A DNA stretch of 64,000 nt from Coccinella septempunctata (Eukaryota; Arthropoda; Insecta; Coleoptera; Coccinellidae). Below the pieces are notes generated by a model. It saw only the letters and a list, made by a program, of their open reading frames with translations, was not told the DNA's origin and searched no databases. Each line of letters starts with the position of its first letter. Positions within the stretch are counted from its first letter, which is position 1. The stretch spans positions 45,596,270-45,660,269 of the forward strand of contig NC_058189.1 in the NCBI RefSeq assembly GCF_907165205.1, written 5' to 3'. Position numbers and translations under genes: made by a program. Shown here in pieces: positions 42,481 to 53,626 of this stretch.

Positions 42481-43788
42481 CCCCGACTGTCGAAATTCGG
42501 TAAAATTTGCGTCGATGAAGACGTCTTAATTTCGACTTATCTGTGCTAGCGAACAAAAAGCACGGTGATCTTGCAATTCAGGATGTTTTATACGGTGCGA
42601 TATCGTTTTTCAGAACTGAAAACGGAATAAAAACGGTGTGGCATGTTTAAAATTCCGAAAAATGTCGGAATCCTGAATTGGAAATACAAAAAGATTTTCC
42701 TAAAAATTAATTCAATTAAAATTACTAAAATGAAACTAAAAGGATTATTCTAAAATGAGGGGGTAGGTTTGAAAACTACCCTTTCATTACAGCAGTTCTC
42801 CATACCTAAATATCAAGGTCTGTGAGATATTAATTTATTTGTCTCAGAAGTGACGTGAAGATAGTCTTCAATGAATCGTAAGCACTTCCTACTACCAGAA
42901 GTTACAGAGCCAAGAATTGTACTGTTTACTGTTTATCGTTTATAAGACAATCCAATGTCAGATTAGACAACACTGAATTAAAATCCCCAGCACCTTGATA
43001 TTCGGATATAGAGAACTTGAAATAATGCATAGCTTAAACTCTTTAGGGCGTCCAAAAATGTAATAGGTAAAATAAAACGCGTCCCATGGAAAATAACAAA
43101 GTTTGGCTCATATTTCCTTATAACTTTAAGTACTATCGGGATAAAAATATTTGAATTGAATATATCCTGGACATTCATTTTGATCCACAAGAAAAAGAAA
43201 TCTTCTTCAGCTCTCTAGAGAGATATCCACGAAACTGCCTTGACTAGTGTAAACATCTCCTAAAATCTGACGGTCTCCTTCGGAATCACCCTGTATAATG
43301 AAAATAATTATGCACAATATACAGAAAATCTACTTAAAATTATAAAATTATCGCATGGCATGAAGTACTGCAGATAATGGTTTTCAAGGGTCGAATAGGT
43401 CCAACAAAATTAACCCTAATATCCGAAAGTTCCAGAGAGACTGAACAATGTCTTTGCATAGCTCACTTTGCCACTAACTAACTTGTACGTTGTTTTATGA
43501 TAACTACATCAGCGACAGGATACACACTACAGGTTTGTGTAACACTTCAGTAGGAGCTTGCATAATGTCGTTAAGTTGAAAGGTTTATTATGCCTGTGTG
43601 GATTCGAAAGTGCAGTACACAATAATTATAACGAACCTACATGAAGACTCATTAATAACCTTCTATCAGAGTCAGTTTCAGACACAAATACAAAAATGTT
43701 TGTCTCAGAATGGATTACTCTAGATTCTATTGTTGCGTTATACAAATTTTCACAAACTTGTTCATTTGAATTTTAAATTTTTATATTA
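42481..43788. other. Gene-free stretch
   Basis: A 9-bp inverted pair GTCGAAATT/AATTTCGAC lies near 42490-42540, and a lone transposon end TCACCCTGTATA near 43287. No gene. Confidence 0.3.
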
Positions 43789-44657
43789 TACAGGTGATTC
43801 AGAACTCGAGGCAAAAAATTGAGGAATGTATGCAGGCTGCTATTCTTGATTAAAAAATTCCTCCATGGCATCAATTTTAAACTTTAATAGCTGATAAAAA
43901 TACAGATAAAATTGAATCAAATGTTCAAAAATGCCACCATTGGCTTCGATGCATGCTTGGCAACGGAGAATAAGGGAATTGTACACTAATTGCATGTTTT
44001 GCCTATTTTGAGTGTATTCGACTGCATTAATAATTCGTTCCATTAATTGTTCTTCATCATTAATTTCCACTGCGTTAACTTGTTGTTTCAAATGTCTTCA
44101 TACAAAATAATGCAAAGGATTCAAATCTGGTGATTTCGTTGGACATAGCAACTGACCACGCCGACCAATCCATCCACCATTGAAATTTTTTTTCAACCAG
44201 GCGACAACATTTCGTCCAACATGCGGTGGTGCTCCATCGTGCTGATACCATACGATTGAATACCAAGTCCACAGGAAAATCTTCTAGCAAATTATCGAGA
44301 TTGTTTTCCAAAAACTGCAAGTACCGACAAGCTTTTAATGCGTTGCTATCACAATAACCGTCCACACAAATAATATCTGCATATTCTTCGTTTGAAAACT
44401 GCATGTTTAACAGAAGGACTAAACCAGCAAATCTTTTGAATTGGCAAACAATAAGTTTTCTGTCACCAGGTGACATTCTTCTCATTTATTTCTAGTACTG
44501 TAATTTATAAAATTTAATTGGTTGCATACAGAAACATTAATGTCCGAAAACTCGGAAACGAAGCCTCATCGGCAAAAAAAAATTTTTACGTTTAATCAAG
44601 AATATCAGTCTCTATATGTCCCTTAATTCTTCGCCTCGAGTTTTGAATCACCCTGTA
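43789..44657 (-). mobile_element. Internally deleted mariner-like element, 869 bp
   Basis: TIRs TACAGGTGATTCAGAACTCG and (inverse) TACAGGGTGATTCAAAACTC extend about 65 bp with mismatches. Inside, the minus strand keeps only the two ends of a transposase gene. This is a textbook non-autonomous derivative caught with both coding ends still readable. Confidence 0.88.
43840..44485 (-). pseudogene. Mariner-like transposase with internal deletion and frameshift
   Basis: The first frame (44485 down) gives MQFSNEEYADIICVDGYCDS and NALKACRYLQ, the DUF4817-type N-terminal helix-turn-helix, and then jumps directly to FLENNLDNLLEDFPVDLVF, which normally lies about 200 residues later. The frame then shifts: the alternate frame reads HDGAPPHVGRNVVAWL (second catalytic Asp) and SPDLNPLHYF (third Asp). 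The frame ending at 43840 gives the C-terminus LILRCQACIEANGGIFEHLI. The first catalytic Asp is in the deleted part. The junction falls at a shared YL-x-F stretch of the family, which suggests a short-homology deletion during repair. Confidence 0.85.
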
Positions 44658-44821
44658 CGTGAAAATTAGATCACCCCTGCCTCGACATTCGGCAAAACTA
44701 GGGAGACCAAAAATGTGAAGGCGATCTTCATATGATTGGCGAGGGTACGTGTATGGGTGGACTCCAAAAGATTTTCATTGAACCTAGTTGATGGCCACCA
44801 TACTCCATAATGGGACGTATG

Positions 44822-45435
44822 TACAGGGTGGCCTGTTTCACTAAATCATTACTGAATAATACCAATATTTCAGATTTACCAAAGTAAATTACTTATTACT
44901 CTTAAGCTATGACCAGGAGTCCCTTGATATGCTATATCATCAAATAGCTCTTGGAACGCTTTATGCGAAAATGTATCAATATATAGGGTGTTCTATTTAA
45001 AAAAATTGAGAAAAACTACAATTCTCAAAAGTTGGCAACACTGATTACTTAGTAATCATAGTAAATTTCAAAGTTTGAAAGTATTAATAAAAAGAAGACT
45101 AAATAATAAATTTTTTGACACCACATAGGACTTTCTAGGTTCCATAGAATATATTTTATAGGCCTTTGTAGTTGGACACTTTCGACAGATAAATGCTTAA
45201 AAGTCAAAAACAAAATATCCTAGACCCTCCATGACCTATGTTTTTGAAAATGTCTTCTAAAGTACCATTCAAATATCTAATTATATACAGGCTGTTCCGT
45301 GTTACAAAAGGTAACTGTCTGTAATTATTTTTTCAAATTTTTTTATCAAAAAATTAAAATTCGAAAGAGCATGAAGAACTTTCTTCTCTTTATCTCAGAT
45401 TAGGGAATAGGAAATTTTAAACGGGCCATCCTGTA
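44822..45435. mobile_element. 614-bp element with TACAGGRTGGCCYGTTT termini
   Basis: Left TACAGGGTGGCCTGTTT and right (inverse) TACAGGATGGCCCGTTT form a 17-bp TIR with two mismatches. Internal phrase ATATAGGGTGTTCTATTTAA resembles one in the foldbacks at 21.83 and 30.06 kb. A further end-like phrase TATACAGGCTGTTCC lies near 45287, so a second element may be nested. No ORF. Confidence 0.6.
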
Positions 45436-45436
45436 C

Positions 45437-45465
45437 ATAGGTAGGCAGGTAGGTAGTTAGGTATG
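45437..45465 (+). repeat. Short TAGG microsatellite
   Basis: About six imperfect TAGG units directly follow the element's right end. Confidence 0.8.
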
Positions 45466-46109
45466 TATAAATACATATCGCAAGCTTTCGTGAATGGAAG
45501 CATTGGACAGAAAACTGTTGCCAATTTCTCAATTTCCGAGAAAAAAATTTGCCCTGAAAAAGGATTATCAGAGAAAAAGTAATTCATCGCAGATCTTTTG
45601 AATATTGTTGTATATGAATTGTTTCACCTTTACCTACGAATATAGCGATATTTTCAAAGACGTGCTAATATGTTACGTTTGATATATGGTTGGAAGTGTT
45701 GGAACTTATAATTTGAACATTGCATGGTGTCAGTTTATTTTGTCATTGAATAAAACATCGATATAAATCAATCATTATTTATAGGCGTAACATTTCATTT
45801 ACGAATTGAATGTATAAATTGCGTGTAACTTTGTTTATATAACAATAGTTACCAGTGTCGAAATGAAAAATTGTAAACAACATGAATTTTTCCTGTATAC
45901 TGGATTTATACAGAGTATAAAAAATGTGGAATCGAAAGGAACACTACTGTTCCGGAAACGTCAAAAGAAGAAGACTTTTTGTTGCTAGTGCTCAATGTAG
46001 AAAGAAGCAGGATTTCACATACATTTTTCAAACCGTAAGTGTATGGAAAAGTATACTTTCCTATACTATGAAAAAGTGAACAACATTTTTGACATTCGAC
46101 CTTCGAATA
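45466..46109. other. Gene-free stretch
   Basis: No repeat or gene recognised; the frame starting at 46043 runs into copy B of the 1.48-kb element. Confidence 0.3.
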
Positions 46110-47506
46110 TTGGAGCTAGTCCTACGGAGGAGTTGAACATGGTGAAAAAAAAATTTGTTCGAGCGTGTCAGTTTTTCAGATATGTAAATTGTACTCAGTG
46201 GAAGCTACTTTTCGAAAGACTGACAATTCGGGATTTCCTCGAGCGTCGTGAAGACATAGTGGATTTTGAAGATTAGATGGTGGAAAGAAAAAAAATTCTA
46301 TGATGTATGCACTTTCAGCTGTGGGAAATGCGTCTGCAGATTCTCAAAGATGCAAAAAAAGTCGTCAGGTGTACATACTCGAGCGTATCAGATTAACATA
46401 CTGTATATGTCTTTGATAACAAATTCATGTTTATCTGACAGTTTGCGTGGTGGGAATGGTCGTACGGAAAAGTTGAAAATAGTAAAATTTTTTCGGGAAT
46501 GTCAGATTTTTAAAGGATATGTTAATTGGACGAAAGGAAGCTACTTTTCAAGGGACTGATAATTCGGACGTGACGCAAGGTCACAGCGGTCCTTTGAAAA
46601 TGCAAAAAAAAACGTTACTTGTAGGTACATAGTCGAGCGTGGCAGATTTTCATGCAGATGGTTGATCTCGGTGTTGCAGATGTGTTGAGCCATTAATCTG
46701 ACACTTATCAGAGGGGGGTTCCTTAATCTGACAGTTTGAAGATGATAACAATGCTTTTTTTTCAAGTATCTTCCTTCCTGTACTTCTAATCGTTCCTGTA
46801 GATAATAAAATTCTATACAACTTTTGTCTAATGAAATTTTACCCTACCCTTAACCGTTTTCGAGTAAGAAGGCGATAAGGGCGAGGAGCTTAGCCACACA
46901 TGCGAAAGGCCAAGGTCAATGTAAAATCTCAGTCTAATGTACATTTATGACCATATATCTCGAAAACGTTCAAACGTAAAAAAAATTGCTTCAGACAAAA
47001 TTTGTACTAAATGTTGTGCAACAACTTCTAAAATGAATGCGAAAACAATTTGAACCCCAGGAGAGGAGAATTCAAAAAAATTGATTTTCGTGACCTTTAT
47101 GGCCAATTTTTATTGTTTCGGCACGCTGTCAGATTATACATTTTCCCTCATTCTTGAATCATAAGCTTTAATATAAGCCACCACGCTCGAGAATATGTAT
47201 ATACACGTTTAATTTTTTTTGCAAGTTTGGTTCCCTCAACACATTTTCCTCACGCTTAAATTGTCAGATTAAGAGAATATATACTTCTCAACATGTAATT
47301 AACCGCAAATGTCCAAATCTGACACGCTCAAGTATGTACAATGATTGTTTTTTTTTTTTACTTTTTTGACAGGCTGTCCTAGACAATTCCTCCTATATAC
47401 AGTTCTAATTTTTGGTAGAGGTACTCTACAGGGTCTAAGGTATCTTCCCTTATATTAATATGACACGCTCGATCAAATGAAAAATTTCCCTCTTGGGCTG
47501 CCCAAC
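46110..47506. mobile_element. 1.48-kb element family, rearranged copy B
   Basis: The right end TTGGGCTGCCCAAC adjoins TA and matches copies A and C. Interior blocks occur in the same order (GATGTATGCACTTTCAGC, then ACTCGAGCGTATCAGATTA, then the subterminal inverse copies). The left end differs: instead of GTTGGGGAG it has an extra copy of an internal module (GAGTTGAACATGGTGAAAAA to GACTGACAATTCGG-like), and about 150 bp near 46.95 kb are deleted relative to copy A. The left boundary is uncertain. Confidence 0.75.
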
Positions 47507-48785
47507 TATTAGCTTTCTGTGGCCCATATAAATGTTGAGGGATGCTTGTGTTTTTCTTGTTAGGATACAATGAATGTTTAGAATCTGATGCCTCCTTTTG
47601 AGAAACTTGGGAATGTAAAGGTTTACCTTCGCCCATCTGAGAGGGTGCTTCCATGAAATCGAAACACGTGTCGTGGTTAAATAAATAATGTTTGTGAAAA
47701 TCCTGTTATTCAATTTTTAGTTCGATTATGGATTCTTATGAAGGTAGGTCACGTCAATTCAATTCTTGAGAAATGTAGAGTTTTTTCGAGGATAAACTCA
47801 ATCAATCAAGGCACCAACGTGCAAAATTTCGCATCGATAGATTCGAAATCGCCAACTGCAACGTGCCCATAACAATTCAACTCAAAAACAGTTTTTTCAA
47901 TTTCCACCATTGATAGACTTTTGAACACAGTAGATACGAATAATCCTTACAAAATTAAGTTCGATAGCTTCAAAATTGCGACATCTAGCATGTCCAGCGT
48001 ACCACACACACACACACAAATATAAAAAAAATTCATAGATTCTGAATTAACGTCCTCCAGAACGGATTTCAGTCTTTTCGAAATCTAAGGGTGTTTACTA
48101 CAAGAGCACTCAAGCTGCGCAGTGGCCGACGCTTGTTAGCAGGAATTCATGCTCAAGTCATTTACTTATGCTAAATAGTTAGCTGTATATTTATGATGAA
48201 AATTATAGTTCAATTTCTTCGATTAGCAATTTTCATTTAACATAACTCACCCTGAACGTTGGAAATTGATGATGATCCACGAAATATTCAGGATAATTTC
48301 GTCCATGTTTACATAATTGATTCAAATATTAACAACCGCCCGAAATTAGTTTAATGAAGCAATATATGGAATATCACCAGCAGAAGTTCATATTTCAGTT
48401 ATTCAAAAGCAAATACTAAACCTTCGTCCGGGGGTTTTCAAGCATCATCAATCATTCCAAATGGTTATAAGGATTAACCCTTATCGAAGTCATGAATTTA
48501 TCCCCAATTATAGCTGCTATTGGTCAGAGAAAAGTCTAAAGTATTAAATGCCCCATAAATCGTTGAAAATATTGAATTATAAATGATCAATCGATATTCA
48601 TATACCATATATTCATATACATTTTACAATCGTTATCGTTGGTAGAAAATGTGTGTGATTTCAAAATGTTATGACAAATATTACAATGAATGACGGTGTT
48701 GGTATAAAAACTGACCTTTATTCAAAACCTGTAGCATCCCACCCAACATTACATTTTAATTCTCTACATTAAACATCTCAAAAAA
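47507..48785. other. Gene-free stretch with a CA microsatellite
   Basis: (CA)8 lies at 48003-48018. Near 47665, ATCGAAACACGTGTCGTGG resembles a Penelope terminus tail also seen near 21.2 kb. No gene. Confidence 0.35.
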
Positions 48786-48823
48786 TAGCAATTATCAGGG
48801 GCATTCAACAGAAAATTCTTAAT

Positions 48824-49436
48824 TTGTATGCTCCATCATTTTATTCAAAAAATTTCAAACAGCACGCTACTATTTTATGTCCAAATGGATATCCGAAAAC
48901 CCTCGTCAATAAAATTTTTTATGATTCCAAACACTCAATTTGTATTCCACCGAATGAAAACGTTTTTGAAGGTGGGAGTTTCGGATATTATAAATTAATC
49001 TACATTCCCAAATTGATCCCGATGTTGATTAGGTTGACGAAGGGAACATCTCTACTATCGTAGTGTCATATTACAAAAAACTATAAAGAGCCTAATTTCC
49101 CCTTTGAAAGATATTGATCCCCCAATGAGACAGTCAGGTTTGGTCTATGGTGTTAATTATTTGAATTGTCAAGCTATATATGTTGGACAGACGTGTCAAT
49201 ACTTCGGATCCAGATTAGATTGTAAAAAACAATCTGAGGCAACCGCTCTTTCACAACATGCTAAGAATGAGGAACATATTTTTGATTATGAAAATGCGAA
49301 GATTCTGACAAAAGAGACCAATTGGTTAAAGCGTAGTTTCAAAGAGATATTGTTCATAAGAAAACACCCCAGTTCTGTGAACTCAAGTTCGGATATTGGT
49401 TCACTCAATATTGCTTATTCGAATTTGATAAATTAA
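48824..49436 (+). pseudogene. Penelope-like C-terminal protein with GIY-YIG domain, frameshifted
   Basis: Frame one (to 49063) gives ILCPNGYPKTLVNKIFYDS and a YYKLIYIPKLIP stretch, the connector between RT and nuclease. It ends in a stop, and a second frame (49104-49436) gives GLVYGVNYLNCQAIYVGQT, the GIY-YIG core. The segment that should hold the conserved Arg/Lys helix is shortened here (CQYFGSRLDCKKQSEA). The tail NWLKRSFKEILFIRKHP ... IAYSNLIN is typical of Penelope C-termini. Compared with the 18-kb copies it is a different, more decayed family. The missing helix implies loss of nuclease function. Confidence 0.75.
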
Positions 49437-49760
49437 ATGAAATATAAATAGTTTTTCTCGAATGCACACATTCCAACCTCTTGTTTGTGATGTTCGTTAG
49501 TATTCAATTCGTACTAATGAACCCGTCTCTACCTACACGTCGTGAAAATTTGTTCCTGAAGAATTTTACGAGTTTGAAGTCCTCAAACAATTTTTGATCC
49601 ATTATTCATAAGGTGAGTTGGTGAATTTCTGTTTCGAATAGTTTTTATCATTGTTGTTTGTCTTTGTGATTTCACTCTTTGTGTTAGTTAATTACGATTT
49701 AGGTTGTTTTATTACTCTGCTGGTTCTTGATTTCCACTTATTCAATTGTTTTGAATTTCA

Positions 49761-49800
49761 GCCTGAAGAAGAGAAAAATCTTTCTCGAAACGTTGCTGCG
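49761..49800 (+). ncRNA. Hammerhead-like motif downstream of Penelope ORF
   Basis: GCCTGAAGAAGAGAAA ... TTTCTCGAAACGTTGCTGCG: core CTGAAGA, perfect GAGAAA/TTTCTC stem, CGAAAC. It has the same architecture as the motif at 19888-19926. Confidence 0.55.
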
Positions 49801-49846
49801 TGAATAGATGTATTTAAACTGTTCCTTAAGACTAAAAACTATGTTC

Positions 49847-51431
49847 TTAATATTTGGAACGATTTATCCAACATATGTTATACGTTCGACACATTCTGCA
49901 TAACGTAAAAGTTCTTCCTAAATTCATCCTGTAATTTAGGACCCTGAAATGAGATTGCTCCCTGGAAAAAAATGTCGGAATGTAGGATTTCAACTGTCCA
50001 AGAAGATCCGGAGAATCTATGTAACCCCGGATGATTTTAAAGAGAAACACTGTGAGTTCTAGGTACTTCCTGAGTATTGAAAGAACATTTAATACTTAGA
50101 TGTAAAATGTCACATAAAGGGTAGATGTTCATAACTTCTAAAACTCAAACGGCTGAAAATATAGGCATAATGAAGGCTGAAAAGTGGTTCAGTAGATTTG
50201 AAGAATTCGCAGGTTCTTATTATGAAACGCATTAGCCTGCTACATTTCCCTACAGTATCAGAGATATTCTTCGAAAGTCATCTTAGAATTAAATAAAATG
50301 CTTAAGTCTCTCACAGAGGACACACTACACAAAGTGTGGTCGAAAAGATTGTAGTTGAAATCGAAGATATTGAGATTTCTAGTGAACATCATTGACTGAC
50401 ACTTGGTAATAGTAAGATGAAGTTTGTTCAATTTGTAGTGTTCAACAAAGGAACCCAAGTCTTTTTGAAAGAGTAAGCAGTCTTATAAGCTTTTGATGGA
50501 TGAGAAAAATGTCATTTGCATATAAGAGGAACATGACAAACCTAAATATAAACACCAAGTCATTTATGTAAATTAGAAATAGAAGAGGCTAAAGATTGGA
50601 TCCCTGAGGGACACCTGAATTGGCTATAATTGCTCGTGATTTGAAGTCAAAAATAGACACGACTTGCACTCTATGGGACAAGTAAGACGCAAATCATGAC
50701 AAGAGATCACCATTGATATCTACCAATGAGTGAAAGCTGGAACATTAGAATATTGTGACAAAGCTTGTCAAATCCCTTGCTTAGATCAACATAAACTGAG
50801 TCAACTTGACATTTTCTATCTAGGGCATTCAGTATGTAATCAAAGTAAGTTATTAAATCAGATTCAACTGATTTTTTGCAAAGAATCCATGCTGCTGAAT
50901 ATTGGGGGAGTTTTTTGCGAACCAAAAATCATGCCTATATATAACAATTTCGAATACTTTGCTGAAAATATTCAATTTAGATATGAGTCTATAATTCTGA
51001 ACAGAATTGCGATCGCCATCCTTATAAACTGGAGTCAACAATGACGATTTCCATCTTTCGGGAAATATCCCAGTATCCATAGACCTCAGAAAAATCAAGT
51101 AAAATGAGGTTGACAGTCCCTCCGCCGGAGACTTGACAAAGAAGGATGGCATTCCATCAGGTCCTGCAGACTTACTCAGTTTCAAGCCGAGTAACGCCTC
51201 GAGCACGTCGTCCTCGGTGTAGTGAATCGAGCTTAAACTTTCGCAGCTGGGTCGCAACTTTAATTAAGGAGTAAGATGCCAACAACTCATAGACATCTTG
51301 GCCACCAGAAGCAGTCTTGTCATCCAAAAACATCGAGAAGGGCAGCTTATCATTGTTGTTAGATTTAATGGAAATTAAATTCCAAAACTTGTTAGTGTTC
51401 AGTAGAAAGTTTTCATACATCGACTCTATTA
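49847..51431 (-). pseudogene. Outer LINE of a three-level nest, RT half
   Basis: Minus-strand frames run: MYENFLLNTNKFWNLISIKS and SFYLIFLRSMDTGIFPERW with LSKSAGPDGMPSFF (early RT motifs, 50853-51420), DSVYVDLSKGFDKLCH (first catalytic Asp region, about 50740), a missing PQG/FADD segment, LNKLHLTITKCQSMMF (50400), and the C-terminus MFLFKIIRGYIDSPDLLGQL (49850-50050). Frameshifts separate them. The 51431 end is not a truncation: the 1.48-kb element was inserted here at TA, and the endonuclease half continues at 55850. Clade looks CR1- or Jockey-like; uncertain. Confidence 0.8.
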
Positions 51432-52574
51432 GTTGGGGAGCCGACGATGCTAAATCGGGATTTACTCGATCGTCGTGGACACCTAGTGGATTTTGAAGAT
51501 GAGATGGTATAAAGAAAAAAAATTCTATGATGTATGCACTTTCAGCAGTTGGAAAAGCGTCTGCAGGGTCTGAAAGATGTAAAAAAAAATCGTCAGGTGT
51601 ACATACTCGAGCGTGTCATATTAAGATACTGCATATGCCCAACGTGACTCTGATAATGAATTCATGCTTATCTGACAGTTTGCGCGGTGGGACTGACCGT
51701 ACGGAAGAGTTGAAAATGGTAAAAAAAATATTTCCAGCGTGTCAGATTTTTGTCAGATGTTAATTAGACCCAATAGAAGCTACTTTTCAACGGACTGACA
51801 ATTTGGACGTGACTCAAGGTCACAGCGATCCTTTGAAAATGTAAACAAAAATCGTTACTTACATACTCGAGCGTGTCAGAATTTTCATACAGATGGTTAA
51901 TCTCGGTGTTGTTAACGTGTTGAGCCATTAATCTGACACTAATCAGGGGGGGTTTTCTAAATCTGACACTTTTAAGATGATAAAAATTCTTTTTTTTCGA
52001 ATATTTCCCTGCCTGTACCTTCGTTATTGTATTCATTATGAAAGTTGTAGATTGTAGATAAAAAAATTTAACACAACTTTTGTCTGAAGCAATTTTACAT
52101 ACTCTTAACCGTCATCGAGTTAGATTGCGATAAGGGCAAGGAGCTTAGCCACTTGCGAAAGGGCAAGGTCAATGTAGAATCCCAGTCTAATCTACATTCA
52201 TCCAATTGTCAATATGATAAGGTATTCCTATGAAGACACTTAAATTAGTCACGAAAATTTTAGTGTTGTCTGTGACTGAACCTTAGAATGTACTATTTTT
52301 CAACGAGTGAATTTTCGCTTCAGCTTGTATCGCTAAATACCTCGCATTGATCGCCATATATCTCAAAAACGTTTGAACGTAGAAAAAATTGCCTGGGACA
52401 AAATTTGTAGAAAATGTTAGGGTTCACAACTTTCATAATAAACGCGAAAAAATTTGAAGCCCAGGGAAGGAGATAATTCAAAAAAACTGAGTTTTGTGAC
52501 CTTTATGGCCAATTTTTATTGTTTCGGCTTGCTAAAACTGTCAGATTATATTTTTTCCGTTATTCTTGAATCAT

Positions 52575-53626
52575 TACAATTTACATTACTTTACAATTTG
52601 GGTGAATACAATCAAAACGATGGGGTTGTGGCCTACGTGAGAAGTTCCCTTGTATTTGAAAGTTGTGTTTTGACCATGGGTAGAACAAAAGTACTTCGAA
52701 TAATTATTGGTGGAAGTGAGGACGATATTGTTGTGGATGCAGTTTATCGATCACCGTCGTCATGTCCTTACGAGTTCAATGAAGATCTTGCTCGATACCT
52801 TGAGAGTTATTGTAGTAGTGAGGGAAAAGTATATTTCTTCGCTGGTGATTTAAACATAGACCTAAAATGTGATGCAGACTATGACCAAGATTATTTGAAC
52901 ATTTTGGGGGAATTTGGATACTGTTCACTCATAAATAAATATACTAGAGTGCAAGGTTCTTCGAAGTCCTTATTGGACCATATTTTCGTAAGGGATAGGA
53001 GAAATAACCTACAGTTTAAATCATATGTTCTTCATTGTGATACCACCGATCATTATCCCACTATAGCTATATGTCAGGATGAAATGAACTTAAAAACAGG
53101 TAACATCAGAGAAAATAAAATACGAATTCTGGACGAGAAACAATTTATGAGTAGAATGAGTAGTGAAGAGTGGAATGTATTTTATCAGATCGATGATGTT
53201 AATGAACTTGCCAGCTATTTTGTTTCGAAAATCTCAAATGCCTTGTATGACTCTACGATCCAGAAAAAGATGAGATATGTTGAAAGAAAAAGAAACGCGT
53301 GGATAACGAATGGTTTAATGAAATCTGTCCATGTCAAACAGTGTATGTACAAGAAAGTATTGAGAAATCCTGATGATGACCAATTATTAAGGAAGTACAA
53401 AACATATAAAAATAAGTTGACCAAATTATTGAAACTTACCAGGGAAAAATACTTGAAAAGCCAGATACAGAAAAATGGAAACAGTTCAAAATCTTTATGG
53501 AATAATATTAAAAATATCACTGGGAGACATAAACCCTATACAAGCATAGAAAGTATTATGGATGGGGGTGTTGAGGTCCACAAAAAAGAAGTATTGCGAA
53601 TGTGTTTAATTCCCACTACGCTACTA
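52575..53626 (+). pseudogene. LINE ORF2, endonuclease half
   Basis: The frame is open from the truncation point and gives NDGVVAYVRSSL, VVDAVYRSPSSC, FFAGDLNIDLK, LLDHIFV and TDHYPTIAI, the C-terminal motifs of the apurinic-type endonuclease (catalytic Asp and His readable). A Lys-rich linker follows (RKRNAWITNGLMKSV, KLTKLLKLTREKYLKSQIQK, LWNNIKNITGRHK). It nicks the target DNA in the family. The N-terminal endonuclease motifs are lost. The frame extends upstream to 52454 only by chance read-through of the host repeat. It stops at 53624-53626, where a single frameshift separates it from the RT. Confidence 0.88.

Larger units (their letters stand above)
48786..49800 (+). mobile_element. Penelope-like element 3' part with hammerhead-type end
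   Basis: Coding remnants at 48824-49436 are followed by a 3' UTR and, at 49761-49800, a hammerhead-like motif. This gives the same gene-UTR-ribozyme order as the dimer arms at 17.7-20 kb, but as a single copy. The 5' boundary is set at the first readable Penelope peptide. Confidence 0.75.

Noticed and set aside
52454..52574. N-terminal 40 codons of the LINE endonuclease frame
   Set aside because: This part is the 1.48-kb host element (identical to copy A), so the LINE begins at 52575.
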